DNA of 64,000 nucleotides from Sphingomonas xanthus (lineage in GTDB: Bacteria; Pseudomonadota; Alphaproteobacteria; Sphingomonadales; Sphingomonadaceae). Below are positions 21,301 to 30,794 of this stretch, piece by piece. The position numbers were made by a program, and so were the translations under genes. Under the pieces are notes generated by a model. The model made no database searches. It worked only from the letters and a program-made list of their open reading frames with translations, and was not told the DNA's origin. The stretch is taken from the NCBI RefSeq assembly GCF_007998985.1, contig NZ_CP041659.1:372001-436000 (forward strand), given 5' to 3'. Each line of letters starts with the position of its first letter. Positions within the stretch are counted from its first letter, which is position 1.

Positions 21301-22305
21301 TTGCAGCGCTCCACAGTGACGAAACTCACCACCGCCGTTCTGGCTCGACCGACCCTTGCGATGGCTGTGGTTATCTCAGCGCTGACGTTGGTCGGCCTAC
21401 TCACGCTGTTCACAGTCAAAAACTCCTTCGCGACGGATTTCAGCGTCTATTGGCGTACCGCGAATGAACCGCTGGACATGGCCTATTTGCCACAGGGCGA
21501 ACTTCCCTTTCCTTACCCTCCTACGATGCTTCTGTGGATCGCCCCGCTCAAACTGGCTCCGATGTGGCCAGCGTTCCTCATTTGGGTGGCGCTTAGCGCG
21601 ACGTTGTTGTGGAAAGCCTGCCAACCCTTCTTGTCGCCGTGGGCCGTAGCTCTTGTGCTACTGAGCCCACCATTGGTGAACGGTCTTTCGACGGGCCAGG
21701 TTTCCGCGATGGTTGCAGCCGCACTTCTTTGGGCTTGCAGCACGTCGAACCGGGTTGTCGCCGGTATGGTATTCGGCGTGGTCGCGTCTATTAAACCTCA
21801 GTTGGTGATCATGGCGCCATTGCTGTTGATCGTGACGTTTGATTGGAAGGCTTTGGTGGGTTCTGCGGCGACCTACTGCCTGATCTTTATGGCCTCAGTC
21901 TTAGCGTTTGGCCTAGATGTCTGGTTTGTCTGGCTAGGTTCACTCGACCATTTTCGTGACGTTTTGCACAACGAGCAAGTTTTAGGCGTCGCCGCTACAC
22001 CCGCCGCTGCTGCGGAAAATTACGGTTTTCCACCCCTTCCTTTCTTAGTTGGAGGCGCAGCGTTCGGGGCATGGCTGGTCTATCGTTGCCGGTGGCACGA
22101 GCCTCTTGGCCGGTCGGCGGCGATTGCCTGCGGAAGCCTGCTCGCGGCTCCTTACGCGCTTACTTATGATCTTGCAGCCGTCATACCCTTCTTGGTTAGC
22201 TCAATCTTCCGAGAGCGGCTTTCGTCCGCCCTCGCTTTGTCTGGCGTGATGCATCCCATCCCGTTGGTATTAACTGCGTTCGGCCTCATCACCCGCCAGC
22301 GGTGA
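21301..22305 (+). CDS. GT87/DUF2029-like membrane glycosyltransferase
   Basis: 334 residues with about nine hydrophobic helices. The first periplasmic loop holds FATDFSVYWRTANEP and FPYPPTMLLWIAPL, the acidic and PYPP signatures of alpha-mannosyl/DUF2029 GT87 proteins; KPQLVIMAPLLL is also typical. TTG 21301 or GTG 21316 could start it; neither has a good ribosome site. Codon use and base composition are visibly less GC-biased than the neighbours, a sign of transfer. It may work with the preceding GT2-GtrA protein as polyprenyl-phosphate-sugar consumer. Confidence 0.8.
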   Translation: MQRSTVTKLTTAVLARPTLAMAVVISALTLVGLLTLFTVKNSFATDFSVYWRTANEPLDMAYLPQGELPFPYPPTMLLWIAPLKLAPMWPAFLIWVALSATLLWKACQPFLSPWAVALVLLSPPLVNGLSTGQVSAMVAAALLWACSTSNRVVAGMVFGVVASIKPQLVIMAPLLLIVTFDWKALVGSAATYCLIFMASVLAFGLDVWFVWLGSLDHFRDVLHNEQVLGVAATPAAAAENYGFPPLPFLVGGAAFGAWLVYRCRWHEPLGRSAAIACGSLLAAPYALTYDLAAVIPFLVSSIFRERLSSALALSGVMHPIPLVLTAFGLITRQR

Positions 22306-22351
22306 GTCGCCCAAGCTAGCTATTGCGCTTCTCGGTAATCGCCGGCTCGCT

Positions 22352-22389
22352 CCAAACTTGCCCGAAATTAGTCTTTTCTCAAAGTTTGG
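22352..22389 (+). promoter_or_regulatory. Inverted repeat upstream of cpaF
   Basis: CCAAACTT and AAGTTTGG, perfect 8-base arms separated by 22 AT-rich bases, in the leader before cpaF. It could be an operator or a transcript stem-loop. Confidence 0.35.
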
Positions 22390-22442
22390 GCCTTATTCAC
22401 CATGACGGTTTTCCGCGGAAATGAACTGGGAATCGTCAAATC

Positions 22443-23963
22443 ATGAACGCATTCGGCAAGCGTAACGGTCTGGGAAGTGGCGGGCAGCGGCCTAGCTTTG
22501 GCGTCGCCCGTCCCATGAAAGGCGGCTCCGGCGGTTCGGGCGGCGGCGACCAATTCCCGCCGGTCGATGAGATCGAAACGCCTGAAGCGCCGCCCAGCGA
22601 CGAGCCTTCGGGCCCGCCCGCAGTGCAGCTCGGCGCGATGGACCGGCTCAACAATCGCCAGAACGCCAGCGGCGATGCCGCCTCGTCCAAGACCGAAGGC
22701 TTTGAAGCGTCGGTCCACCGGATCAAGGAACAGGTGCTGCCGCGCCTGCTCGAACGGGTCGACCCCGAAGCGGCCGCGACCCTCGGCAAGGACGAACTGG
22801 CCGAGGAATTCCGGCCGATCATTTCCGAAGTGCTCGCCGAGCTGAAGATCAACCTCAACCGCCGCGAAACCTTCGCGCTGGAAAAAGTGCTGGTTGACGA
22901 ACTGCTCGGCCTCGGCCCGTTGGAAGAGCTGCTCGCCGACCCCGCGGTCAGCGACATCATGGTCAACGGCCCGGACCAGACCTTCATCGAACGCAAGGGC
23001 AAGCTGGAACTGGCCAAGATCCAGTTCCGCGACGAGGAGCATCTGTTCCAAATCGCCCAGCGGATCGTCAACAAGGTCGGCCGACGTGTCGACCAGACCA
23101 CTCCGCTGGCCGACGCCCGCCTCCAGGACGGCAGCCGCGTCAACGTTATCATCCCGCCGCTCAGCTTGCGCGGCACCGCCATTTCGATCCGTAAATTCTC
23201 CGAGAAGCCGATCACGCTCGACATGATGCGCGGCTTCGGGTCGATGTCTGAAAAAATGGCCACCGTGCTGAAGATCGCCGGCGCAAGCCGGATGAATGTC
23301 GTCATTTCCGGCGGTACCGGTTCGGGCAAGACGACGATGCTCAACGCCCTGTCGAAGATGATCGACCCGGGCGAGCGCGTTATCACCATTGAAGACGCGG
23401 CCGAGCTGCGCTTGCAGCAGCCGCACTGGCTACCGCTTGAAACCCGTCCCCCCAACCTTGAGGGCCAGGGCGCGATCACCATCCGTGACCTCGTCATCAA
23501 CGCGCTGCGCATGCGTCCCGACCGGATCATCCTGGGCGAAATTCGCGGCCAGGAGTGTTTCGACCTTCTGGCGGCGATGAACACCGGCCACGACGGCTCG
23601 ATGGCAACTCTTCACTCCAACAGCCCGCGCGAGTGCCTCGCGCGTATGGAAAACATGGTGATGATGGGCGACATTAAGATCCCGAAGGAGGCGATTAGCC
23701 GCCAGATTGCGGATTCGGTCGACCTCATCGTCCAGGTGAAGCGCCTCCGCGACGGTTCGCGCCGCACTACCAACATCACCGAAGTGATCGGGATGGAGGG
23801 TGAGGTCATCGTTACCCAGGAACTGTTCAAGTTCGAATATCTGGACGAAACGGCCGACGGAAAGATCGTCGGCGAATATCGTTCGATGGGCCTTCGCCCA
23901 TACACGCTCGACAAGGCCAAGCAGTTTGGCTTCGACCAGCCATATCTGGAGGCTTGCCTCTAA
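22443..23963 (+). CDS. cpaF: CpaF/TadA-family secretion ATPase
   Basis: 506 residues. Hexameric ATPase powering Flp/Tad pilus assembly. After a Gly/Pro-rich low-complexity N-terminus of about 60 residues come the N-terminal helical domain (EQVLPRLLERVDPEAA), the NTD segment MVNGPDQTFIERKGKL, Walker A ISGGTGSGKTTMLNAL, the Asp box ITIEDAAELRLQQPHW, Walker B RIILGEIRGQECFDLL and the His box MATLHSNSPRECL. Other pilus genes (cpaB, C, E, tadB, C) are not next to it. Confidence 0.93.
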   Translation: MNAFGKRNGLGSGGQRPSFGVARPMKGGSGGSGGGDQFPPVDEIETPEAPPSDEPSGPPAVQLGAMDRLNNRQNASGDAASSKTEGFEASVHRIKEQVLPRLLERVDPEAAATLGKDELAEEFRPIISEVLAELKINLNRRETFALEKVLVDELLGLGPLEELLADPAVSDIMVNGPDQTFIERKGKLELAKIQFRDEEHLFQIAQRIVNKVGRRVDQTTPLADARLQDGSRVNVIIPPLSLRGTAISIRKFSEKPITLDMMRGFGSMSEKMATVLKIAGASRMNVVISGGTGSGKTTMLNALSKMIDPGERVITIEDAAELRLQQPHWLPLETRPPNLEGQGAITIRDLVINALRMRPDRIILGEIRGQECFDLLAAMNTGHDGSMATLHSNSPRECLARMENMVMMGDIKIPKEAISRQIADSVDLIVQVKRLRDGSRRTTNITEVIGMEGEVIVTQELFKFEYLDETADGKIVGEYRSMGLRPYTLDKAKQFGFDQPYLEACL

Positions 23964-24024
23964 GCCGCCCTGCGCCGCGCCGAGGACAGGCCGTGGATCG
24001 TCAGCCTAACACCGGCGCCCATAC

Positions 24025-24789
24025 CTATTTTTCCATGCGATAGAGCAGGTTGAGCCGGACCCCGGTCTCGATTAGCCCCGGCGCGACCACCCCGCCGCCT
24101 GCCACGGGCGGGGGCGGCGGTGCCGGCGGTGGCGGCGGTGCGGCTTCGCTCACCCGAGACCCGGTGACGATCACTTCGCTTCCGCGGTAGGATGGTCCTT
24201 CCTCAACCGACAACAGGCGAACCCGCGCAAAGCCGTTGTCGCGGGCATATTCGGTCGCTTCGGCGATGCCCCTTTGCATTGCCCGGACCCGCGCTTCGCT
24301 GCGCAGCGGCGCCGGATCGGCAATCGAAAAGGTTGGCCCATAGACGGTGTCGGCACCGGCCGCGGTCAGGCCGTCGAGCAGCTGGGTCAGCGAATCCAGG
24401 TCCCGTGTCTTAATTCGCACCGTGTTGCTGGCGACATAGCCGACCAGCACCTGTCGCGACGTCCCCTCGCTCCGATCGTAGCGATAATCGGGCGACAGCT
24501 GGATACCCTGCGTCTGCACGTCGCGATCGCGGATGCCGGCTGCGCGGATCGCGGCAAGCAGCCTTTCGGTCGCGGTCTTGTTTTGGGCAACTGCCGCGGT
24601 CGCGGTCGACGCGCGCGTTCGGGTTCCTGCGCTAAGGCTCGCTTCGTCGGGCGGGGTCCGCAAATTCTCGGCGATATTGACCCGCACCAGCGGGTTTTCC
24701 GCAAGGCCGCTCAACGAAGTCGTGACGGTCTGCGCGACAGCTGGAGTGGCGAGGAGGATGGCGGAAGCGAGAAGGATGGCAGGACGCAT
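24025..24789 (-). CDS. SIMPL (DUF541) domain protein, exported
   Basis: 254 residues. The signal peptide is MRPAILLASAILLATPAVAQ. A SIMPL domain follows (TERLLAAIRAAGIRDRDVQT, GYVASNTVRIKTRDLDSLTQ, EARVRAMQRGIAEATEYA), known in periplasmic BP26-like proteins of unclear function. The C-terminus is Pro-rich (PPPPPAPPPPPVAGGG) and ends with a hydrophobic beta stretch. Start 24789 has GGAG five bases upstream. It is divergent from the methyltransferase-like gene and convergent with cpaF. Confidence 0.88.
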   Translation of the reverse strand: MRPAILLASAILLATPAVAQTVTTSLSGLAENPLVRVNIAENLRTPPDEASLSAGTRTRASTATAAVAQNKTATERLLAAIRAAGIRDRDVQTQGIQLSPDYRYDRSEGTSRQVLVGYVASNTVRIKTRDLDSLTQLLDGLTAAGADTVYGPTFSIADPAPLRSEARVRAMQRGIAEATEYARDNGFARVRLLSVEEGPSYRGSEVIVTGSRVSEAAPPPPPAPPPPPVAGGGVVAPGLIETGVRLNLLYRMEK

Positions 24790-24939
24790 GGATACTCCAT
24801 CGGCAAAAGGTGACCGGCCGGCCAAGACTGATACGACGGCGGTAATCGCGCAAGCCGCCCGCCGCCGCCCGCCGATAAAAGGTTGCGCGGTGCGAACGAC
24901 CGGCCCAAACCTTGGACAACAGATTATCGGGAGCAGGTC

Positions 24940-25767
24940 ATGGTTCGGACATCGGTCGTTGCACTTCTTATCGCAGGCACCGCCCTTACGGCCTGCGCAC
25001 CCGTCGATCCCGCCGCGCCGGCGGTCGACCAGGCCGCGCTCGCCGCCGCCATCGCATCGCCGAGCCGCACCGATTCCAACCGCGCCCGCGACGCCTATCG
25101 CCGCCCCTTTGAAACGCTGAGCTTCTTCGGCGTCGAGCGCGACGACACGGTAGTCGAAATCTGGCCCGGCGGCGGCTGGTACACCGAAATCCTCGCCCCC
25201 TACCTCGCTTCGGGCGGCGGCACGCTTTACCTCGCCGCACCCGATTGGGGCCGCAGCGGAATTGCCAAGCTCCAGCAAGCGAACCCCACGCTCTACGGAT
25301 CGGCGCGCATCGTCGACTTCCCGGTGTTCGATGGCAAGGCGGCGGAGGTGCCCAATGGCAGCGCCGACGTCGTCCTCACTTTCCGCAACGTCCATAACTG
25401 GCGCATGGGTTACCGCCGCGAGGGCAAGCCCGATTACAGCCTCGACGCTTTCCGCCAGATGCATGCGATGCTGAAGCCGGGCGGCGTTCTCGGGATCGTC
25501 GACCACCGTCTGCCCGAAGATGCCAGCGCCGAGCGCGAGCGGACCAGCGGCTATATCAAAACGTCCACCGTCGTCAGGCTGGCCGAACAGGCCGGGTTCC
25601 GCCTCGCCGCGTCCAGCGAGATCAACGCCAATCCCAAGGACACGGCCGATTGGCCTGATGGCGTGTGGACCCTCCCCCCCTCGCTCGCGCTGAAAGACAA
25701 GGACCGCGCCAAATATGTCGCGATCGGCGAAAGCGACCGGATGACGCTAAAGTTCGTGAAGCCGTAA
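24940..25767 (+). CDS. Exported class I SAM-dependent methyltransferase-like protein (lipoprotein)
   Basis: 275 residues. It begins MVRTSVVALLIAGTALTACA, a signal peptide ending in a lipobox-like LTAC, so it is probably a periplasm-facing lipoprotein. The rest is a Rossmann methyltransferase fold: VVEIWPGGGWYTEILAPYL (motif I), LYLAAPDWG, and HAMLKPGGVLGIVDHR. Such exported methyltransferase-like proteins are common in sphingomonads and xanthomonads; SAM is not expected in the periplasm, so the activity is uncertain. GGGAGCAGG precedes the ATG. Confidence 0.85.
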   Translation: MVRTSVVALLIAGTALTACAPVDPAAPAVDQAALAAAIASPSRTDSNRARDAYRRPFETLSFFGVERDDTVVEIWPGGGWYTEILAPYLASGGGTLYLAAPDWGRSGIAKLQQANPTLYGSARIVDFPVFDGKAAEVPNGSADVVLTFRNVHNWRMGYRREGKPDYSLDAFRQMHAMLKPGGVLGIVDHRLPEDASAERERTSGYIKTSTVVRLAEQAGFRLAASSEINANPKDTADWPDGVWTLPPSLALKDKDRAKYVAIGESDRMTLKFVKP

Positions 25768-25770
25768 AGG

Positions 25771-26778
25771 TCAGACCCAGCCGAACGCGATCGGGACCAG
25801 CGCCAGCACGGCAATTAGGGTCGTTTCGGCGATCATCAGCATGACCGGCTTCCAGCCAAACTCGGCGATGTCCGCTAAGCGGGTGTTCATCCCCAGCGCG
25901 GCGATTGCCGTCACAAGGAACCAGCGGGACGCGAGGCTGCCGGCGTCGCTGACCAGAGGGGGAAGCGGTAGCAAGCTGTTGCCGACGACCAGCAATGCGA
26001 AAGCCACCGCGAACCAGGGGAGCAGTGGCGGCCGCCCTTCCCTGCTCGCAACCTGCCGGCGGACGGCCACGCCGATCAACAGGATCACCGGCAAAAGCAT
26101 CGCCACCCGCATCAATTTGACCACCGTCGCCACGTCACCGGCTTCGGAAGAAATGGCATAGCCGGCACCAACCACCTGCGCGACGTCATGGATTGCCGCG
26201 CCGACGAATATCCCTGCCTGCCGGTCGTCAAATCCGAGCAATGCGGCGAGCAACGGGTAGGTTATCATCGCCACGGTGGACAAGGTCGAAACGCCGATCA
26301 CCGCGAACAGCATCTGCTTTTGCCGATCGGGGTGCGATGGCAAGGCCGCCGAAATGGCCATCGCTGCCGATGCGCCGCAGATGGCGGTCGCTCCGCCCGT
26401 CAGCAGGCCGAAATCGCGTCCATAGCCAATACGGCGCGCCAGCCAGGCCGAAATCAGGATGGTCAGGCTGACGATGAGGATGACCAGCAGCACCGGGCGC
26501 CAGCCCAGTGCCCCGACTTCGCCGAGCGTTATGCGGAAACCGAGGAGAGCGACGCCCAGCCGCAATAGGTTGCGCGACGCAAAGGCGATACCGGCGCGGC
26601 ACCGCTCGATATCGCCTATGAAGTTCATCGCCATGCCGAACAGCAAGGCGAACAGCATAACCGGACCGCCATAATGGTCGGACAGGAAGGACGCCGCGGC
26701 GGCAACCAGCAGGGCCGCGGCAAGGCCCGGCGCAATCGCCTTCGGACCGAGCGGAAGCGGCGCCCGAATGCTCACCAT
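25771..26778 (-). CDS. YeiH/UPF0324 family putative sulfate exporter
   Basis: 335 residues, about ten membrane helices. Family signatures include LLFGMAMNFIGDIERCRAGI, LLRLGVALLGFRITLGEVGA, GGATAICGASAAMAI, HDVAQVVGAGYAIS and KLMRVAMLLPVI. The family is annotated as sulfate exporter by homology only. It ends three bases from the convergent methyltransferase-like gene. Confidence 0.9.
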   Translation of the reverse strand: MVSIRAPLPLGPKAIAPGLAAALLVAAAASFLSDHYGGPVMLFALLFGMAMNFIGDIERCRAGIAFASRNLLRLGVALLGFRITLGEVGALGWRPVLLVILIVSLTILISAWLARRIGYGRDFGLLTGGATAICGASAAMAISAALPSHPDRQKQMLFAVIGVSTLSTVAMITYPLLAALLGFDDRQAGIFVGAAIHDVAQVVGAGYAISSEAGDVATVVKLMRVAMLLPVILLIGVAVRRQVASREGRPPLLPWFAVAFALLVVGNSLLPLPPLVSDAGSLASRWFLVTAIAALGMNTRLADIAEFGWKPVMLMIAETTLIAVLALVPIAFGWV

Positions 26779-26803
26779 CGGCCCCTTTCTCCCTCGTTTT
26801 CGA

Positions 26804-28183
26804 TCAACAGGCGACGACGTTGACCGCCAGCCCGCCCAGCGAGGTTTCCTTATACTTGTCGTTCATGTCGGCGCCCGTGCGACGCATCGTCTCGATCACC
26901 TGGTCGAGGCTCACCAGATGCGTCCCGTCGCCGAGCATCGCCAGGCGCGCCGCTTCAATGGCCTTTACCGCGCCCACCGCATTGCGTTCGATACAGGGCA
27001 CCTGGACTAGGCCCGCGACCGGGTCACAGGTCAGCCCAAGGTTATGCTCCATGCCGATTTCGGCAGCATTCTCCACCTGTGCGGGCGTTCCGCCGAGCGC
27101 AGCGGCAAGGCCGGCTGCCGCCATCGAGCAAGCTACCCCTACCTCTCCCTGGCACCCGACTTCGGCGCCGGAAATCGACGCATTTTCCTTGAACAGCGAT
27201 CCGATCGCAGCGGCGGTCAGCAGGAAATCATCCGCGCCTTCCTCGGTCGCGTTGGGGACGAAACGCTCGTAGAAGCGCAGCACCGCAGGCACGATCCCCG
27301 CCGCGCCATTAGTCGGCGCCGTTACCACCCGTCCGCCGGCGGCGTTTTCTTCATTGACCGCCAAAGCCCACAAATTGACCCAGTCGAGCACCGTGAGGGG
27401 GTCGGCAAGCGCCCTCTCCTGCCGCTCGACCAGGCGAACATGGATCGCATTGGCGCGGCGTTTGACCCTGAGGCCACCGGGAAGCTCGCCATGCATGCGA
27501 ATTCCGCGGTCGATGCAGGCGGACATCGCCGCACGAATATCGGCCAGCCCGGCGCGGACGTCGCCTTCGGGCATCGCCGCGCATTCGTTTTCGAGTGCAA
27601 GGCGAGCAATCGACTTGCCGCTCTCGGCACAGCGCTCCAGCAGTTCGGCGCCTGAACGGAATGGATGGGGGATGTCGCCCAACATGCCCGCCGGAGGGGC
27701 ATTGCCAGCAATGTCGGCTTCATCGACGATCGCGCCGCCGCCCACGGAATAGCTGAGCTGCTGGAACAGCTCCGCGCCATCGCTATCGAAGGCTGTGAAC
27801 CTTAGCCCGTTGGAATGAAAAGGGAGTCGTTCACGCTGGTGAAATAGCAAGTCGTGCGCTTCATCGAAGGCGATCGTCATCCCGGCCAGCGAGAGGGAAC
27901 CTTCTGCCCGGATCTCCACGACCATTGCCGCCGATCGATCTGGATCGCAGGTCGCCGGCCTGACCCCGGACAGGCCGAGAAGGATCGCATGGTCGGTGGC
28001 GTGCCCCTTCCCGGTCAGCGCCAACGAACCGTAGAGGTCGCACTGTACCCGGGCGACGCGGCCCACCAGCCCGCGGTCCGCCAGCCGCTGCGCGAAATCG
28101 GCAGCTGCGGTCATCGGCCCCATCGTGTGCGAGGACGACGGCCCGACCCCGATCTTGAACAATTCGAATACGCTGGCGGTCAT
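26804..28183 (-). CDS. sdaA: L-serine ammonia-lyase (single-chain, iron-sulfur type)
   Basis: Converts L-serine to pyruvate and ammonia. 459 residues, the length of single-chain SdaA/SdaB enzymes. The beta domain starts [20 protein letters not shown]; the alpha domain has the Ser-binding [20 protein letters not shown] and [19 protein letters not shown], which together give three cysteines for the 4Fe-4S cluster. Start at 28183 chosen because conserved sequence begins four residues in; TTGCCC-N17-CTAGGG lies just upstream on the minus strand as a possible promoter. Confidence 0.96.
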   Translation of the reverse strand: MTASVFELFKIGVGPSSSHTMGPMTAAADFAQRLADRGLVGRVARVQCDLYGSLALTGKGHATDHAILLGLSGVRPATCDPDRSAAMVVEIRAEGSLSLAGMTIAFDEAHDLLFHQRERLPFHSNGLRFTAFDSDGAELFQQLSYSVGGGAIVDEADIAGNAPPAGMLGDIPHPFRSGAELLERCAESGKSIARLALENECAAMPEGDVRAGLADIRAAMSACIDRGIRMHGELPGGLRVKRRANAIHVRLVERQERALADPLTVLDWVNLWALAVNEENAAGGRVVTAPTNGAAGIVPAVLRFYERFVPNATEEGADDFLLTAAAIGSLFKENASISGAEVGCQGEVGVACSMAAAGLAAALGGTPAQVENAAEIGMEHNLGLTCDPVAGLVQVPCIERNAVGAVKAIEAARLAMLGDGTHLVSLDQVIETMRRTGADMNDKYKETSLGGLAVNVVAC

Positions 28184-28327
28184 CCCCGAATCCCTAGGGT
28201 CAGCCGTGCCTGCTGGGCAAGTGAAACCCATCTATGTCGACGTCGCCGGACCACCTGCTTGCCCTCTAGGCGATGCAGCAGCAATCCGCTCGACGCCGCA
28301 GCGATCGCCAGTCTTCGAAAAGAAAAA

Positions 28328-28402
28328 TGGTGGGCGTGGCAAGGATTGAACTTGCGACCCCTGCGATGTCAACACAGTGCTCTACCACTGAGCTACACGC
28401 CC
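28328..28402 (-). tRNA. tRNA-Val (anticodon GAC)
   Basis: Full cloverleaf on the minus strand: acceptor GGGCGTG/CACGCCC, D arm GCTC-AGTGGTA-GAGC, anticodon arm CTGTG-TTGACAT-CGCAG (loop anticodon GAC), T arm GCAAG-TTCAATC-CTTGC, discriminator A and encoded CCA. 75 nt. A run of T with one C (TTTTTCTTTTC) follows directly and can terminate transcription. Confidence 0.98.
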
Positions 28403-28445
28403 ACTCGGGGTTCCGACCGCCTGGCGGCGGGGACATCTGAGCGGG

Positions 28446-28474
28446 CCTTTAAGGGGCCAATGGAGAGAGAGCAA
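28446..28474 (-). promoter_or_regulatory. Candidate promoter of tRNA-Val
   Basis: On the minus strand TTGCTC, 17 bases, TAAAGG; the start would be about 38 bases before the mature tRNA. Confidence 0.55.
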
Positions 28475-28500
28475 GGGGGGAAATCAGCCTTGCGGCAAAG

Positions 28501-28878
28501 TCAGAGGCGGCCGTGCTGGTCCTCGGTCTGGAACAGCCGGTCTACTTCGGCCACCAGGTCTTTCAGGTGGAACGGCTTCGACAGCAGCTTGGCTTCCGGC
28601 GCAGTGCGACCGCCCTGGAGCGCGACGGCCGCGAACCCGGTGATGAACATAACCCGGATGGCGGGGTCAATCGCACTGGCTTTCTGGGCCAATTCGATAC
28701 CGTCCATTTCCGGCATAACGATATCGGTCAGCAGCAGGTCGTATTTCCCCGCTTCCAGGAGCGGCATTGCTTCGGTGCCGCATCCGACCGATTCGACTTC
28801 ATAACCAACGCGCTGCAGGGCGCGCTGCAGATATTCGCGCATTGACACATCGTCTTCGGCCAGCAGGATTCTAATCAT
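28501..28878 (-). CDS. cpdR: Single-domain response regulator CpdR
   Basis: 125 residues, one receiver domain only: ILLAEDDVSMREYL (acidic pair), LLLTDIVMPEMDGIELA with the phosphoacceptor Asp, ITGF and LSKPFHLKDLV. In Caulobacter CpdR adapts substrates to the ClpXP protease and controls cell-cycle proteolysis; the sequence and the adjacent N-formylglutamate amidohydrolase gene match the conserved alphaproteobacterial locus. The C-terminal tail EDQHGRL is short. Confidence 0.9.
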   Translation of the reverse strand: MIRILLAEDDVSMREYLQRALQRVGYEVESVGCGTEAMPLLEAGKYDLLLTDIVMPEMDGIELAQKASAIDPAIRVMFITGFAAVALQGGRTAPEAKLLSKPFHLKDLVAEVDRLFQTEDQHGRL

Positions 28879-28981
28879 CGTCCAACCTTTATGCTCCGAT
28901 GCGTAAAGATTTTCCAGCGACGCCGTTCCACGACCGCATTGCTGTCCGCATTTGGCACGGCTAGCCTTTCAACCGTTGCAT

Positions 28982-29821
28982 ATGAGCATCTATCCTCCCC
29001 CGCTGGTCCACCCGCCGCGAAAGGCGCTTCCGGTGCTGTTGTCGGTGCCGCACTCGGGCCGCGCCTATGACGAGGCGCTGATTGCCAATGCGGCGCAGGG
29101 ATTGCACTCGCTAGAATCGCTTGAGGATCCACTGGTCGACCGGCTGGCATGGCGTGCCATCGCCGCGGGAATCGGGGCGGTGATCCAACCGGTGCCGCGC
29201 GCCGTGATCGACTGCAACCGGGACGAGGATGAAGTCGACCCGGCCGCGATTCGCGATATCAGCCCGGCTCCGGTCGGCCCGCGCGCACGGCACGGCCTGG
29301 GACTGGTCGCGTCGCGGACCCATCGCCATGGCGCACTATGGCGTCACCGGATCGACCGCGCGGAACTGGGCCGCAGGCTCGACCAGGTCCACCGGCCCTA
29401 TCATGCCGAGTTGAGCATCGGTCTTGCCACACTGGCCGTGCGGTATGGAACGGCCTTGCTGCTCGACTGCCATTCCATGCCGACACGCCCCCGCACGACA
29501 GTCGACCTGGTAATCGGCGACCGCCACGGGAGCAGCGCGGCACGCTGGGTGACCGATGAGGCGGCGCGGCTTGCCCGGAGCGAAGGCTTCCGGGTGGCGC
29601 TCAATACGCCCTATGCCGGTGGCGCCATCGTCGCCCGCCATGGCCGCCCCGCCGAGGGCGTCCATGCGCTGCAGCTGGAATTCGACCGATCGACCTACCT
29701 GGCGCCGGATGGCCGCACTGCGGCGGCGGACTTCGATCGGGTGGCGATGCTGATTGAATTGCTGGCGCTGGAGCTTGGCAAGACGCTTGCCGGGCAAGGC
29801 ACGCGCGAGGCGGCGGAATAA
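28982..29821 (+). CDS. N-formylglutamate amidohydrolase family protein
   Basis: 279 residues. Family signatures are LPVLLSVPHSGRAYDEALI, DCNRDEDEVDP, HRHGALWRHRI, LLLDCHSMPTRP and LNTPYAGGAIVARHGRP. Metal-dependent hydrolase family related to HutG. No hut genes are nearby, so histidine degradation is not supported by context; the gene is a regular neighbour of cpdR and its substrate here is uncertain. The ATG at 28982 has no obvious ribosome site. Confidence 0.88.
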   Translation: MSIYPPPLVHPPRKALPVLLSVPHSGRAYDEALIANAAQGLHSLESLEDPLVDRLAWRAIAAGIGAVIQPVPRAVIDCNRDEDEVDPAAIRDISPAPVGPRARHGLGLVASRTHRHGALWRHRIDRAELGRRLDQVHRPYHAELSIGLATLAVRYGTALLLDCHSMPTRPRTTVDLVIGDRHGSSAARWVTDEAARLARSEGFRVALNTPYAGGAIVARHGRPAEGVHALQLEFDRSTYLAPDGRTAAADFDRVAMLIELLALELGKTLAGQGTREAAE

Positions 29822-29921
29822 AAAGCGGCCACCCCGGCGCACGACCGGGATGGCCTGGAGTCAGGGAGGAACACACCTTGCGGGGTGTCCGCCGACCGGC
29901 TTCGTTCAAGGGGATAAACGA

Positions 29922-29967
29922 AAACGGCGCGGCGTGACCCCGATGTGGGATCGGCACCGCGCCGTTT
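29922..29967. terminator. Bidirectional terminator between convergent genes
   Basis: AAACGGCGCGG / CCGCGCCGTTT, perfect 11-base stem; the 24-base loop holds a second stem CCGAT/ATCGG. On the minus strand it is followed by TTCGTTTATCC (GTTTTCG tail), fitting termination of sapC; on the plus strand it ends the amidohydrolase unit. Confidence 0.7.
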
Positions 29968-30002
29968 CAATGTTGCGGCAAGGGCGGTCCGCCGCCTGCC
30001 GA

Positions 30003-30794
30003 TCACGCCTCGGCTGGTGCCGGAGCCTGTTGCTGGGCCGCGGCCGGTCCAACGCCCATCTCTGTCTGGCGACCGAACAGGTCGCGAATCGACGAGAGCG
30101 AAAAGAGATGCGCCATCAGCAGCGGAAGCAGGCCGCTCTGGTTGATCTTGCGAAGCTCGTCACCGCGCATGTTGCGGAATTTCTCTTCGTCGACCATCTG
30201 GAAGCCGCGATAAATGAATGGCTGCTCCGCGCCTTCCGGCTGGATCGCCACTTCGCCTTCCATCAGCAGGCCGCTTTCCTTGATTTCGGCCACGAAGCTC
30301 TGGGTGCGCTGGCCAGCCTGCTCGAACTGTTCGCAAAATTGCAGGATCGCCTTGGTCGCTTCCGACGGCTCCTCGCCGTCGAACAAGGGCTCGCCGTCAT
30401 TGTCTTCGGAAATCGCGCCCGAGGTCGGATCGAAGCAGAGCGAGAGCTCATCGCTGCCTTCGCGAAGGCGCGCGAGCATGAACGGGTAGCGGCGCAGGTA
30501 AGCAGGCACATAGGTGCGCGGCTCGATCAGCGAGCCCGTCTCGTCGAAGAAGACATTGGTCCCTTCATGAAGGCCCATCAGCGCCAGCGGAATGGGGTCG
30601 TCGCCCGCGGAGAAAACGATCGGATAAAAGCGCTGCGCCAGCGAGAACTCGTCGACCGTCAGCGGAACGGCGTGGATCTTGGCCACTTCGGCAACGCCGG
30701 TCAGGCGTTTCACCTTGCTGTTCCCGTGAACGTTGCGATTGAGCGGTTCGAGAGCGTTATAGAGTAGCGGAAGGGTCGGCGCTTGGCTCGCCAT
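30003..30794 (-). CDS. SapC family protein
   Basis: 263 residues, SapC/PF07277-like: LYNALEPLNRNVHGNSKVKR, VPLTVDEFSLAQRFYPIVFS, ALMGLHEGTNVFFDE and YVPAYLRRYPFML are the conserved pieces. The family is named after a Campylobacter S-layer secretion gene; in sphingomonads it often sits near TonB-dependent receptors, but here it is alone. No membrane segment or signal is visible. The C-terminus is Ala/Gln/Pro-rich. CGGAG seven bases upstream supports the start. Confidence 0.88.
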   Translation of the reverse strand: MASQAPTLPLLYNALEPLNRNVHGNSKVKRLTGVAEVAKIHAVPLTVDEFSLAQRFYPIVFSAGDDPIPLALMGLHEGTNVFFDETGSLIEPRTYVPAYLRRYPFMLARLREGSDELSLCFDPTSGAISEDNDGEPLFDGEEPSEATKAILQFCEQFEQAGQRTQSFVAEIKESGLLMEGEVAIQPEGAEQPFIYRGFQMVDEEKFRNMRGDELRKINQSGLLPLLMAHLFSLSSIRDLFGRQTEMGVGPAAAQQQAPAPAEA

